From Candidatus Contendibacter odensensis (GTDB lineage: Bacteria; Pseudomonadota; Gammaproteobacteria; Competibacterales; Competibacteraceae): a DNA stretch of 64,000 nucleotides. Position 1 is the stretch's first letter, and each line of letters opens with the position of its first letter. The position numbers were made by a program, and so were the translations under genes. The stretch spans positions 1 through 64,000 of the forward strand of contig PDTV01000013.1 of the NCBI GenBank assembly GCA_002747185.1, written 5' to 3'. A model generated the notes under the pieces. The model was not told where the DNA came from, did not search any database, and worked only from the letters and a program-made list of their open reading frames with translations. This document shows positions 55,658-64,000 of this stretch, piece after piece.

Positions 55658-56731
55658 TCACGCTGCTTCTTGAACAAGTTTTTGCACACGTTGCCACACG
55701 CGATCCGGTGTCAACATCGACATACAGCTATGATGCGAGCAGGTTTTGCGATAACAATTGATGCACGGCAGATCGGCCTGTAGCGTCACTACATTATCGC
55801 CCAACGGTTTTACGCGACGTGGATCGGTCGGCCCACAGATCACCAGCATCGGTGTTGTGCTTACAGACGCAAGGTGCGCACCGCCGGTATCGTTAGCGAC
55901 GATCAAGCGGGCAGGCTGACACAGTAATGGAATATCGAAAATTTCAGTCTGTCCACACAGATTGACCAACCACTCACCACAAGTCTCGGCAATCGCCTGG
56001 CATTCATCCACTTCATCGGCTCCGCCAATCAGCACAATACGTACCAAGCCGTCTTCATGAAAGCGATTGGCCAGTGCTGCATAACGCGCAGCACCCCAAC
56101 GTTTTAAATACCCCTTTGCATTACAACCCGGCATAAAAACGGCATAGTGCCCTTCCCTCAGTTCATGCGCTTTCATCAGCCGATCAACCCGAGCATGGTT
56201 GAATTGCGGGAGTGATAGCACCGGGCGGGGGGTCGTGGCTGAAATCCCGCCGGCCTCCAGCGCCGCACGACAGCGGGTCATGGTGTGAACCGGTTTAGGT
56301 AATTCGGCAGGTGCGATATTGTAGGGAAATTGCCGGCGATTACCGAGCCGATAGGGAATGTGGCAGCCCACAAGCCACAACAGGCTTAATAATAATCGGG
56401 AGCGGTCATTACATTGTAAATCAATCACCAAATCGTAGTGTCCTGCCCGTACCCGTTGCAACCACTCCACTATCCGCTGCATTTGGCCTTGACGGGCGCG
56501 TAAATCGACGGCAAATACGGACGAGAACCGTGAATCTTCCACAAATAAACCTTCCCAGACAGGCAAGGTATTCAGATGAATCTCCCGACCTGGAAACGCC
56601 TGGGCGATATCTTCAAATAAGGCGGTAGCGATGACCACATCCCCCATAGCGCTCCACTTGAGCAACAGAATACGGCGAATATCGGGACAATCCGGCAAAT
56701 TGGCGCGATAGGCAATCGGCTTGGTATTCAC
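55658..56731 (-). CDS. Glycosyltransferase family 9 (heptosyltransferase, WaaQ-like)
   Basis: 357 aa. RILLLKWSAMGDVVIATALF at the N-terminus; MPGCNAKGYLKRWGAARYAAL; donor site VANDTGGAHLASVSTTPMLV and GPTDPRRVKPLG. A C-terminal CINCYRKTCSHHSCM cysteine cluster is a known feature of part of this family. GTG start, three bases after the stop of the acyltransferase gene, so one operon. Confidence 0.88.
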   Translation of the reverse strand: MNTKPIAYRANLPDCPDIRRILLLKWSAMGDVVIATALFEDIAQAFPGREIHLNTLPVWEGLFVEDSRFSSVFAVDLRARQGQMQRIVEWLQRVRAGHYDLVIDLQCNDRSRLLLSLLWLVGCHIPYRLGNRRQFPYNIAPAELPKPVHTMTRCRAALEAGGISATTPRPVLSLPQFNHARVDRLMKAHELREGHYAVFMPGCNAKGYLKRWGAARYAALANRFHEDGLVRIVLIGGADEVDECQAIAETCGEWLVNLCGQTEIFDIPLLCQPARLIVANDTGGAHLASVSTTPMLVICGPTDPRRVKPLGDNVVTLQADLPCINCYRKTCSHHSCMSMLTPDRVWQRVQKLVQEAA

Positions 56732-56734
56732 AGC

Positions 56735-57667
56735 TTAATACACGTGGGGTTCACCCGTTGGGCGGGTCTTAAAGCGGCGATGAACCCAGTAGTATTGTTC
56801 AGGTACCGGGCGGATATAGTCTTCCAGCAACGCATTGATTCGCCGTGTATCAGCCGTTATGTCATCGCCGGGAAAATGCTCTAGAGCCGGCAGGATGACT
56901 ACCTTGTAACCCGCTGTTCCCGGCAGGCGGCGCGGGAAAAAAGGAACGATAGCTGCACCACTGAGTGCGGCTAAACGCGAAGTGGTGGTTAATGTACAGG
57001 CGGGTGTACCGAAAAACGGGACAAAAACGCTATTACGTAATCCATGATTTTGGTCCGGGGCATACCAGATAGCCCGCCCACGCTTGAGGGCACGCAATAC
57101 ACCGCGTAGATCTTCGTGAGGTAATGGCGGCAGTTGGCTGCGTCGCTCACGTTCATGGCGCATCATGGCTTCAAATAATGGATTTTTATGTGGGCGGTAC
57201 ATGGCATGAAAAGGCTGATATAGCGTTATAAAACGGGCGGCTAATTCCAGCATTGTGAAATGTCCGGTCAATAAAACGACACCCTTGCCACGAGCCAGTG
57301 CCCGCTGTAAATGCTCAAGACCTTCGATTTGCACCCGATCCTTTAGCTTTTTATCAGGCGCCCACCATGCCATCGCAGTTTCAAAAATGCCAATACCCAG
57401 CGAATGAAAGTGTGCTTTTAATAAAATGTCCCGCTCAGCCGCAGATTGTTCAGGAAAACAAAGCTCCAGATTAATACGGGCAATGTGTCGTCGTCGCCGA
57501 GCCAGTTTGCCAAATAACCCGCCCAATTGGCGACCCAGAAACAATTGCCAACGAAACGGCAACATCGCTATGACTTTAGCGATACTTAACCCAAGCCAGA
57601 CAAGCCAATAGCGTGGCGCCAAAAAGTGTCGATAGTACAGCAAATTACGGGTAGTCACAGCCGCCAT
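56735..57667 (-). CDS. lpxL: Lipid A biosynthesis acyltransferase, LpxL/HtrB family
   Basis: Adds a secondary acyl chain to KDO-lipid A. 310 aa. An N-terminal membrane anchor, then VVLLTGHFTMLELAARFI with the HX4E catalytic motif and MYRPHKNPLFEAMM. Also conserved DQNHGLRNSVFVPFFG. Upstream partner of the GT9 gene. Whether it is LpxL, LpxM or LpxP cannot be decided by eye. Confidence 0.9.
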   Translation of the reverse strand: MAAVTTRNLLYYRHFLAPRYWLVWLGLSIAKVIAMLPFRWQLFLGRQLGGLFGKLARRRRHIARINLELCFPEQSAAERDILLKAHFHSLGIGIFETAMAWWAPDKKLKDRVQIEGLEHLQRALARGKGVVLLTGHFTMLELAARFITLYQPFHAMYRPHKNPLFEAMMRHERERRSQLPPLPHEDLRGVLRALKRGRAIWYAPDQNHGLRNSVFVPFFGTPACTLTTTSRLAALSGAAIVPFFPRRLPGTAGYKVVILPALEHFPGDDITADTRRINALLEDYIRPVPEQYYWVHRRFKTRPTGEPHVY

Positions 57668-57693
57668 CTAGAAAAGACAGGTATAAAACATGC

Positions 57694-58908
57694 TTATTCC
57701 TTCAGTCTCGCAGTCAATGTTGAAAATTCATCTTTCATTTGCACGTTTTCAAAAACCAGCAGATCCGGCACTTGAATATTAAGAAGGTCGTCAAACGATC
57801 TTGAGCTTGACCGCATTAAACTCACCAGATCACCACTGACTTTAACGGTATGATACGTATTCATTGCTACTTGTAAATCAGCTTGTATTTTTTCTTTTGC
57901 ACGGACAATTTTTTTGTGTTGTGCATCAAGATGCTTTTTGTACAAATCGGCAGTCTTTAATGTAAGCTTTTGTGCCTGAAAATTTGCTTCCAGATACCGG
58001 CGGCGATTGTCTAGCGTTTCCTGATCCAAAATGCTTCGAGTACTTTTCATCAGGTTTCTGGTCTCGGCTTCAATCCGTGCAATACTAGGGCGATAATTGT
58101 CATCGATCTCGGTAATAAACTGATTCTGCATATGTAAAAGTATCTTTAGCAGTATGGTATACATCCCGTAATAGCGCCTGCTAATATTAATGTCTTCGCC
58201 TGTTTTCCTGGTCAACTCCATTAATTGCTGACTAACCAGCTTGACATTATTGTAGACAATACTGCTTTGAATAGCATCATCACCAACCACACTTGCCAAA
58301 AGCAAGTCCAGTTGTTGCCTGTCAATCTGCAAACCAATCTCATGCAGCCTTAATAGGAATGTTTGCTTTTTTTGGTCTATTTCCTGTTTTAACCGTACAA
58401 CTAACTGTTTTTCAGCAGCAATTTTTTTATCATAGTCACTCATTGTCGTTTTCCAGCCTGATTTAACTGGTGCACTGACCTGTTCCTGACGATAAGTGGC
58501 AATCCGCTGCTTGGCTTGTTGTACTTGCTCTTCAATTGCACTAATATCCTTGCGAATTTCGCTGGCATCCGATATCTGTAAAATACGAATGGCCTCATCA
58601 AGCAGCTGATTAATATCCTCCTGATTTTCTTGCTTGTCTCTGCCAAACAACGATGAATCAGGTAAACTCTCATGCGCATCCTCCAATACCGTAATCTTTT
58701 CCAGATTGGGGGTTAATTTTTGCCAAACCCTGGAGAAGTAATCCTCCTGTTCTCCACTACCAGAATAATCAACAGCAGAACTCACTGCCTCCCTGGATTG
58801 AGCCCAGATCGTACGTGTTTCCTTGCTTAATTTTTCCCACCAGCCGGCTTCTTCGGCAAGCGCAAAACCCGTATAAAAAAATAAAACAAGCAGAATATGA
58901 GGTCTCAT
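57694..58908 (-). CDS. Secreted coiled-coil protein, function unknown
   Basis: 404 aa from the ATG at 58908; the frame is open 16 codons further. Signal peptide MRPHILLVLFFYTGFALAEE. The mature part is nearly all helical with long heptad-like stretches (EQVQQAKQRIATYRQEQ, AAEKQLVVRLKQEIDQKKQT, KEKIQADLQVAM). No catalytic motif and no family that I recognise. Could be a periplasmic scaffold or an MscK/KefA-like N-terminal domain without its channel. Downstream of the LPS genes but separated in strand logic by 26 bp only from lpxL, so possibly its upstream operon partner. Confidence 0.72.
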   Translation of the reverse strand: MRPHILLVLFFYTGFALAEEAGWWEKLSKETRTIWAQSREAVSSAVDYSGSGEQEDYFSRVWQKLTPNLEKITVLEDAHESLPDSSLFGRDKQENQEDINQLLDEAIRILQISDASEIRKDISAIEEQVQQAKQRIATYRQEQVSAPVKSGWKTTMSDYDKKIAAEKQLVVRLKQEIDQKKQTFLLRLHEIGLQIDRQQLDLLLASVVGDDAIQSSIVYNNVKLVSQQLMELTRKTGEDINISRRYYGMYTILLKILLHMQNQFITEIDDNYRPSIARIEAETRNLMKSTRSILDQETLDNRRRYLEANFQAQKLTLKTADLYKKHLDAQHKKIVRAKEKIQADLQVAMNTYHTVKVSGDLVSLMRSSSRSFDDLLNIQVPDLLVFENVQMKDEFSTLTARLKE

Positions 58909-59193
58909 AATTACACCTGATTTTGTTGATGCAGAGGCTGGTGGACTCACCCCCACCTCTGTATTAGCAGCTATTGGTTACATGTATTTTAGGGTGCTGT
59001 CTATAGCGGCTGATTACCCCATGGCATTTTTTCTATAGCAAAAATTGCTATATTAAATACTGAGTTACTATATCTTGTTTACAAAATACTTATCTAACCA
59101 TTAATAATCATTATAATGGTATAATCATTTTAGCAAAATACTTTCTATTTATGGTACGATAATTAATCATTTCTTAATTTATTAATCTCTTAA

Positions 59194-59227
59194 AGCCTGG
59201 CAAGCTCTCTGTCTAGCAAGGCTTTTT
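59194..59227 (+). terminator. Orphan hairpin terminator in the gap before prfC
   Basis: AGCCTGGCAAG / CTAGCAAGGCT pair at nine of eleven positions, loop of eight, then TTTTT. The nearest plus-strand gene upstream is more than 3 kb away, and the flanking genes diverge. It may end a small RNA transcribed from the AT-rich stretch 58960-59190. The rest of the gap (58909-59509) holds nothing else I can support. Confidence 0.55.
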
Positions 59228-59509
59228 GTATTATATAATCTTTTCTATTAAACATCTAAGTTTTATCTATAGATAGTCGCTTACAAATAAATATGGTTTA
59301 CCGGCTTTATATGCTTGGCAGTTGAAAATATGGCCATATATTGTCGTTTCAAGCATAAATTTCAATATTCATAATAAATAGGCTTCAATGACGACCATCG
59401 GTTTGGCACAAATTCTGGCTACTTGAAAAATCCTACAGCATCGCTGTTGCACAATTCAGGTAAAATTACGCGCTTCTCCAACATTGACAAAGATCTGAAT
59501 CCATCCGTA

Positions 59510-61102
59510 ATGAGTACATTCCTTGATCAACTCCACCGACGCCGAACCTTCGCCATCATCTCCCATCCTGATGCAGGCAAAACCACCTTGACTGAAAAGC
59601 TGCTGCTGTTTGGGGGAGCAATCCAGCTTGCCGGAACCGTTAAAGGGCGCAAAGCATCCCGTCATGCCACCAGCGACTGGATGGCGCTGGAACAGCAGCG
59701 TGGTATTTCAGTCACCTCCTCAGTGATGCAGTTCCCCTACCGCGAACATATTGTCAATCTGCTCGACACGCCAGGTCACGAGGATTTTTCTGAAGACACC
59801 TATCGTACCCTGACCGCTGTAGATTCAGCATTGATGGTGATCGACTGCGCTAAGGGCGTTGAAGACCGCACGATTAAACTGATGGAGGTCTGCCGCTTAC
59901 GGGACACTCCTATTTTTACATTTATTAACAAGCTGGATCGGGAAGGACGCGATCCAATTGAACTTCTTGATGAGATCGAGGATATTCTCAAGATACGCTG
60001 TGCGCCAATTACCTGGCCGATTGGTATGGGTCGGGCGCTTAAGGGTGTTTACCATCTCAACCATGATTTTATTCACTTCCATGATCCATCGCGTAACGGT
60101 CGCATTAATACCGGCCATACCTTGAAAGCGCTGAACAATCCTGAGCTTGATCAAATCCTGGGTGCAGAAGAAACACAGGCACTGCGCGATGAAATTGAAC
60201 TGGTGCGAGGCGCCAGTCACGCTTTCGATTTTGATGCGTACCGCGCTGGACAACTGACCCCGGTATTCTTCGGTTCAGCGCTCACCAGTTTTGGTGTACA
60301 GGAAATGCTGGATGATTTCATCCAATATGCACCTTCCCCCTGCCCACGGATTGCTGCCAGTCGCAACGTCGAACCCGGTGAAACCACTTTCACCGGCTTC
60401 GTGTTCAAAATACAAGCCAACATGGATCCACAGCATCGTGATCGTATTGCTTTTCTACGGGTGTGTTCAGGCCATTATCAGCCCGGAATGAAAGCACGAC
60501 ATGTTCGGCTAGGGCGCGATATCAAGCTTGCCGATGCGCTAACTTTTATGGCTTCCGAACGCGAGCATGTGGAAGCCGCCTATCCTGGTGATATTATCGG
60601 TTTGCACAATCATGGCACCATTCGTATTGGTGATACCTTCACCCAGGGTGAAGACCTTCAATTCTCAGGCATTCCTGATTTCGCACCGGAACTGTTTCGC
60701 CGTGCCCGCCTGCATGATCCCCTAAAAATGAAAGCCTTGCAAAAAGGTCTGGAACAATTATGTGAGGAAGGCGCGACGCAGCTGTTCCGACCACTTAACA
60801 GCAATGATCTCATTATCGGCGCGGTTGGGACTCTACAATTTGACGTCGCTGCTTTTCGTTTGCGCAGCGAATACAGTGTTGAATGTCATTTTGAGAATGT
60901 TAACGTAAATACCGCACGTTGGGTGAGTTGCAGCGACGCCAAATGCTTCGAGGAATTCAAGAAAAAGGCATTTGATAATCTGGCACTTGATCATCATGGT
61001 GAATTGGTCTATATCGCTCCAAGTCGGGTCAATTTGCAACTCACCCAGGAACGCTGGCCAGAAATACACTTCGCAGCCACTTGCGAACATGGATTACGCT
61101 AG
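59510..61102 (+). CDS. prfC: Peptide chain release factor 3
   Basis: GTPase that recycles RF1/RF2 after termination; 530 aa. G1 [20 protein letters not shown], switch region [45 protein letters not shown]. The conserved start is [20 protein letters not shown]; the frame is open 29 codons upstream. The C-terminus [10 protein letters not shown] is near the E. coli form FSATREH plus a few residues. The last base of its TAG stop is the first base of an inserted IS element. Confidence 0.96.
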   Translation: MSTFLDQLHRRRTFAIISHPDAGKTTLTEKLLLFGGAIQLAGTVKGRKASRHATSDWMALEQQRGISVTSSVMQFPYREHIVNLLDTPGHEDFSEDTYRTLTAVDSALMVIDCAKGVEDRTIKLMEVCRLRDTPIFTFINKLDREGRDPIELLDEIEDILKIRCAPITWPIGMGRALKGVYHLNHDFIHFHDPSRNGRINTGHTLKALNNPELDQILGAEETQALRDEIELVRGASHAFDFDAYRAGQLTPVFFGSALTSFGVQEMLDDFIQYAPSPCPRIAASRNVEPGETTFTGFVFKIQANMDPQHRDRIAFLRVCSGHYQPGMKARHVRLGRDIKLADALTFMASEREHVEAAYPGDIIGLHNHGTIRIGDTFTQGEDLQFSGIPDFAPELFRRARLHDPLKMKALQKGLEQLCEEGATQLFRPLNSNDLIIGAVGTLQFDVAAFRLRSEYSVECHFENVNVNTARWVSCSDAKCFEEFKKKAFDNLALDHHGELVYIAPSRVNLQLTQERWPEIHFAATCEHGLR

Positions 61103-61177
61103 ATAGCGTCGTCAAATTAATGAATCCATGATAGCGTGTCTCTGGATCACGCCATGGAGACAAACGATGACAGTGCA

Positions 61178-62056
61178 TCGACGACACGCCATATCCGATA
61201 CACTCCGGCGGGTATGATTAGAATCGCATATGCCGGAAGGTACCGGCAAGGTGGGACGACCTGCAACGGATGATCATTGATTTATTAATTCGGCGGGCAA
61301 ACAGGCTTTATCTTAATATTTTAACCATCTGAACTTACGTATATTTAACTTTAAAGAACAGTATATTAATGCCCGCCGGATTAATATCAATGCTGTTTTC
61401 TGGATATTACACATCGGGGCACCGGGGCATAATCCACCCTCTGAGGGGGGGTTGGAAAAGCATACAGCGCCATGTTGCCGGTGGCGCGACCGGAGGGCGT
61501 GGGCGCGGTTGTTGGAGCGATTCATCGACGAACCCGATTATTAAGTGGTTAATGGTCGGCGCGAGCCATTACAAAGCGCCTCCCCATGCGGCGGGCGGCA
61601 AGTAGGAACATCAAGAGGCTTCTGGCCACGGACGGGCATGGTCTGCCGATCCGGGCACTTAATATTTGTGCAGGTACCCTTGCAGAGCATCTGGCGACAA
61701 GAACATCGTCACACAATATAACGATCCAAGCATTTATTACGGCAGGTACCCTTGCAGAGGGTACACCGACGCTCGGCTTGATTGGCAGCTTTCGTGCGAA
61801 ACTGCGGCTGACCGACCGGGGCTATGATCGCGATGCCCTCCTGAAGCCAGCCCGCTTGCAGGGTGTGCAGCTGATCATACCTCCAGGGAAAAATAGAAAA
61901 AAGACGCGCCAATACGATGTGTCTCTTTACACGCTCCGCCATCGTGTTGAAAATGCGCCCCTGCATCGCAAAAGGCGGCGCGCCACGGCTACCTGTCATG
62001 CCAAAAACACCGCTTCATTTCTTGCCGCTGCCTACATCCGGTGCATCGACGTATAG
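61178..62056 (+). pseudogene. IS5-family transposase, broken
   Basis: DDE transposase relic readable across frames. Seen in order: GTGKVGRPATDDH, then after an insertion NAVFWILHIGAP, WRDRRAWARLLERFIDEPDY ending at a stop, a shift to KWLMVGASHYKAPPHAAGGK, and another shift to LATDGHGLPIR, LTDRGYDRDALL (the second DDE Asp region), IIPPGKNRKK and LRHRVENAPLH. Lesions include at least two frameshifts, stops, a ~100-bp nested element and a 72-bp in-frame duplication bounded by GCAGGTACCCTTGCAGAG. It cannot encode a working enzyme. Confidence 0.88.
61284..61385. mobile_element. Nested palindromic (MITE-like) element within the IS transposase
   Basis: 16-base inverted repeats ATTAATTCGGCGGGCA and TGCCCGCCGGATTAAT (15 of 16) enclose about 70 AT-rich bases. 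Left of it the transposase reads to FIN and right of it the frame resumes at INAVFW, so it interrupts the gene. No coding capacity. Confidence 0.7.
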
Positions 62057-62086
62057 AGTAAAAAATTGACGACACTATCTAAGCCT

Positions 62087-64000
62087 ATGCGCTATCTATT
62101 GCAACGACTGATTCGCTGGATACTTGCCCATCTCTTTCGGGTAGAATTACATGGCTGGGAGCATTATCCCTACGATGAGCAAAAATTGCTGATCGTTGCC
62201 AATCACGTCTCTTATCTGGATGGTGTCTTGCTGGCAGCCTTTCTACCGGATATGCCGATTTTCGTCATTAATACCCATGTGGCGCAACGTTGGTGGGTTA
62301 AACCATTAATTGCCATCACCCGCCATATCAGCGTTGACCCAACCAGCCCGCACTATTTGAAAACATTGATTCAACACATTAATACGGGCGAGCGGATTGC
62401 TATCTTTCCCGAAGGACGGTTGAGCACTACCGGGGCGCTGATGAAAATTTATGAAGGGCCAGCGCTGGCAGCCGACAAAGCCGATGCCGCCTTGTTACCG
62501 ATATATATCGATGGCGCACAATACAGTCTGCTGTCACGACTGGATACGATAGTTCGACGGCGTTGGTTTCCGCGTATTCGCCTGACCATGCTGCCACCAC
62601 GCCGCTTGCATGCACCTGCCGCCAGTAGCCGTGTTCGCCGCCATCATTTGGGTCAACAACTGGATCGTTTGATGACTGAGCTGGCCTATGCCGGTATAAA
62701 GATCGACCAGACCCTTTTTATGGGCTTATTGGAAGCGCGAGAGCGACACGGTGACAAGTCTATCATACTGGAAGATATGCAGCAGCAACGTCTCAATTTT
62801 CGTGACCTCATTCTTCGCAGCTTTATCCTCGCAGACGTACTGGAATCCAGCTGCGCCGATCAGAATAATATCGGTGTCCTGTTGCCCAATGCAGCGGCAA
62901 TAGCCATTACCTTGTTTGCACTGCATATACGGGGTCAAACGCCGGTCATCCTGAATTTTTCTGCCGGTTCCCGGGATGTAGCGAATTCCTGCAAAACGGC
63001 AGAGGTGCAAACCATTTGCAGCTCACGCGCTTTCATTGAAACCGCCGATCTGGATGGGCATATCAAGGCACTTAAAGCACACGCTCGGATCGTGTTTCTT
63101 GAAGATTTGAAAGCACAGGTAACTTTGCCCATGCGCGCACGTGGATGGCTGCGATCATTATCGCCCGCGCGTGCTTTTCGACGGATGGCCGGCGAAGTAA
63201 CCTGCCACGATCCAGCAGTTATTTTGTTTACTTCCGGCTCAGAGCAAAAACCGAAAGGCGTAGTACTCACACACCGTAATCTACTCGCCAATATCGCTCA
63301 GACACGAGCTGTGTTTGATATTACGCCGCAAGATACCGTTCTCAACGTGCTGCCGCTGTTTCATGCGTTTGGTCTAACCACAGCAACACTCATGCCCCTG
63401 CTGCTAGGTGCACGGACAGTCCTTTATCCAACACCGCTACATTTTCGTATCATTCCGGAAATAGCCTATGAACATTGTGCCACCATACTGGTGGGTACCA
63501 ACACATTTCTGATGGGCTATGGGCGCAATGCCAACCCTTATGACTTTTTCAGTGTTCGATTGGTCGTCATGGGTGCGGAAGCGTTGCTTGAGGAAACCCG
63601 TCAATTGTGGGCGGACAAGTTTGGTATTCGCATCAATGAGGGCTATGGCTTGACGGAAGCGAGTCCGGTAGTCGCCTGTAATACCAACCGCCATCATCTG
63701 GCAGGTACGGTCGGGAAATTATTCCCGGGCATAGAGACACACCTGGAGCCCATAGAAGGCATTCCTGACGGTGGGCGACTATCCTTGCGCGGTGCAAACA
63801 TTATGGCGGGTTATTTATTAGCCGAACAGCCCGGTGTATTGACACCACCGAGTACTGACCGTGGTTTGGGTTGGCATGATACCGGTGATATTGTCCGCAT
63901 TGATGACGATGGCTTTGTAACCATTCTTGGGCGCGTCAAACGTTTTGCCAAGATGGGCGGTGAAATAGTTTCGCTGGCTGTAGTCGAACAACTGGCTACC
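62087..64000 (+). CDS. aas: Bifunctional acyltransferase / acyl-ACP synthetase (Aas-like), 5' part
   Basis: Remodels phospholipids: reacylates lysophosphatidylethanolamine with acyl-ACP. Open from this ATG to the window edge (638 codons, no stop). The PlsC-type acyltransferase (residues about 1-190) has NHVSYLD and FPEGR. The AMP-forming synthetase part has ILFTSGSEQKPKGVVLTH (P-loop), LFHAFGLTTATL, NEGYGLTEASPVVACN and WHDTGDIVRIDDDGFVTILG (shown in part). Starts six bases after the IS right end, with no clear ribosome binding site, so the insertion may have replaced its upstream signals. Confidence 0.9.
   Translation, partial: MRYLLQRLIRWILAHLFRVELHGWEHYPYDEQKLLIVANHVSYLDGVLLAAFLPDMPIFVINTHVAQRWWVKPLIAITRHISVDPTSPHYLKTLIQHINTGERIAIFPEGRLSTTGALMKIYEGPALAADKADAALLPIYIDGAQYSLLSRLDTIVRRRWFPRIRLTMLPPRRLHAPAASSRVRRHHLGQQLDRLMTELAYAGIKIDQTLFMGLLEARERHGDKSIILEDMQQQRLNFRDLILRSFILADVLESSCADQNNIGVLLPNAAAIAITLFALHIRGQTPVILNFSAGSRDVANSCKTAEVQTICSSRAFIETADLDGHIKALKAHARIVFLEDLKAQVTLPMRARGWLRSLSPARAFRRMAGEVTCHDPAVILFTSGSEQKPKGVVLTHRNLLANIAQTRAVFDITPQDTVLNVLPLFHAFGLTTATLMPLLLGARTVLYPTPLHFRIIPEIAYEHCATILVGTNTFLMGYGRNANPYDFFSVRLVVMGAEALLEETRQLWADKFGIRINEGYGLTEASPVVACNTNRHHLAGTVGKLFPGIETHLEPIEGIPDGGRLSLRGANIMAGYLLAEQPGVLTPPSTDRGLGWHDTGDIVRIDDDGFVTILGRVKRFAKMGGEIVSLAVVEQLAT

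Larger units (their letters stand above)
61102..62079 (+). mobile_element. Degenerate IS5-family (IS427-like) insertion sequence
   Basis: Terminal inverted repeats GATAGCGTCGTCAA and TTGACGACACTATC (13 of 14 match) bound the element. It is flanked by TA on both sides, a 2-bp target duplication candidate. It lies between prfC and the acyltransferase gene. The transposase inside is broken (next entry) and carries a smaller nested element. Confidence 0.85.

Overview
The window reads as a bacterial chromosome from the Proteobacteria, most likely a gammaproteobacterium of middling GC. The gene orders rpmB-rpmG, gmk-rpoZ-spoT-ridA-recG, accA-tilS-pyrG-kdsA-eno-ftsB-ispD-ispF, recA-recX-alaS-lysC-csrA and rpmH-rnpA-yidD-yidC-mnmE are classic for that group. 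Some of these blocks also occur in betaproteobacteria, so the class is an inference. A PPi-type phosphofructokinase, LPS genes and a twitching ATPase (PilU) suggest a free-living Gram-negative with a somewhat unusual central metabolism, as in several methane- or sulfur-oxidising lineages. I cannot name a species.

Layout. 1-140 is the 3' end of an rRNA operon (5S rRNA and terminator), followed by a palindromic repeat. 330-6885 holds ribosomal proteins L28/L33, guanylate kinase, RNAP omega, SpoT, RidA and RecG. pilU (reverse) and a DegP/MucD protease follow. 9.8-17.8 kb is a housekeeping run for fatty acid, tRNA, CTP, KDO, glycolytic, division and isoprenoid functions. 18.2-25.4 kb is a reverse-strand run: csrA, lysC, alaS, recX, recA, thpR and a pncC-like gene without a normal start codon.

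25.5-32.9 kb is the accessory part. A tRNA-Arg(CCU) gene is split in its anticodon loop by a 227-nt group I intron. A ROK sugar kinase has a tandem repeat at its 3' end. A large TIR / degenerate CHAT / STAND NTPase / TPR protein is translationally coupled (ATGA overlap) to a YihY/BrkB membrane protein. A divergent hsp20 carries a near-perfect sigma-32 promoter. The TIR-STAND plus membrane-protein pair is my best candidate for an undescribed system, plausibly an NAD-targeting or membrane-acting immune module.

33-48 kb holds an M23 peptidase, PPi-phosphofructokinase, ClpB (with its own heat-shock promoter), a small secreted helical protein, mnmE, the yidC cluster and rpmH, then a YdgA-like protein and GlnE. 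48.1-57.7 kb runs from ilvE and a small zinc-finger protein into an LPS core/O-antigen cluster: an ELM1-like protein, four GT families, an O-antigen ligase and an LpxL-type acyltransferase. A secreted coiled-coil protein, RF3 (prfC), a dead IS5-type element with a smaller palindromic element nested inside it, and a bifunctional acyltransferase/acyl-ACP synthetase cut by the window edge complete the region.
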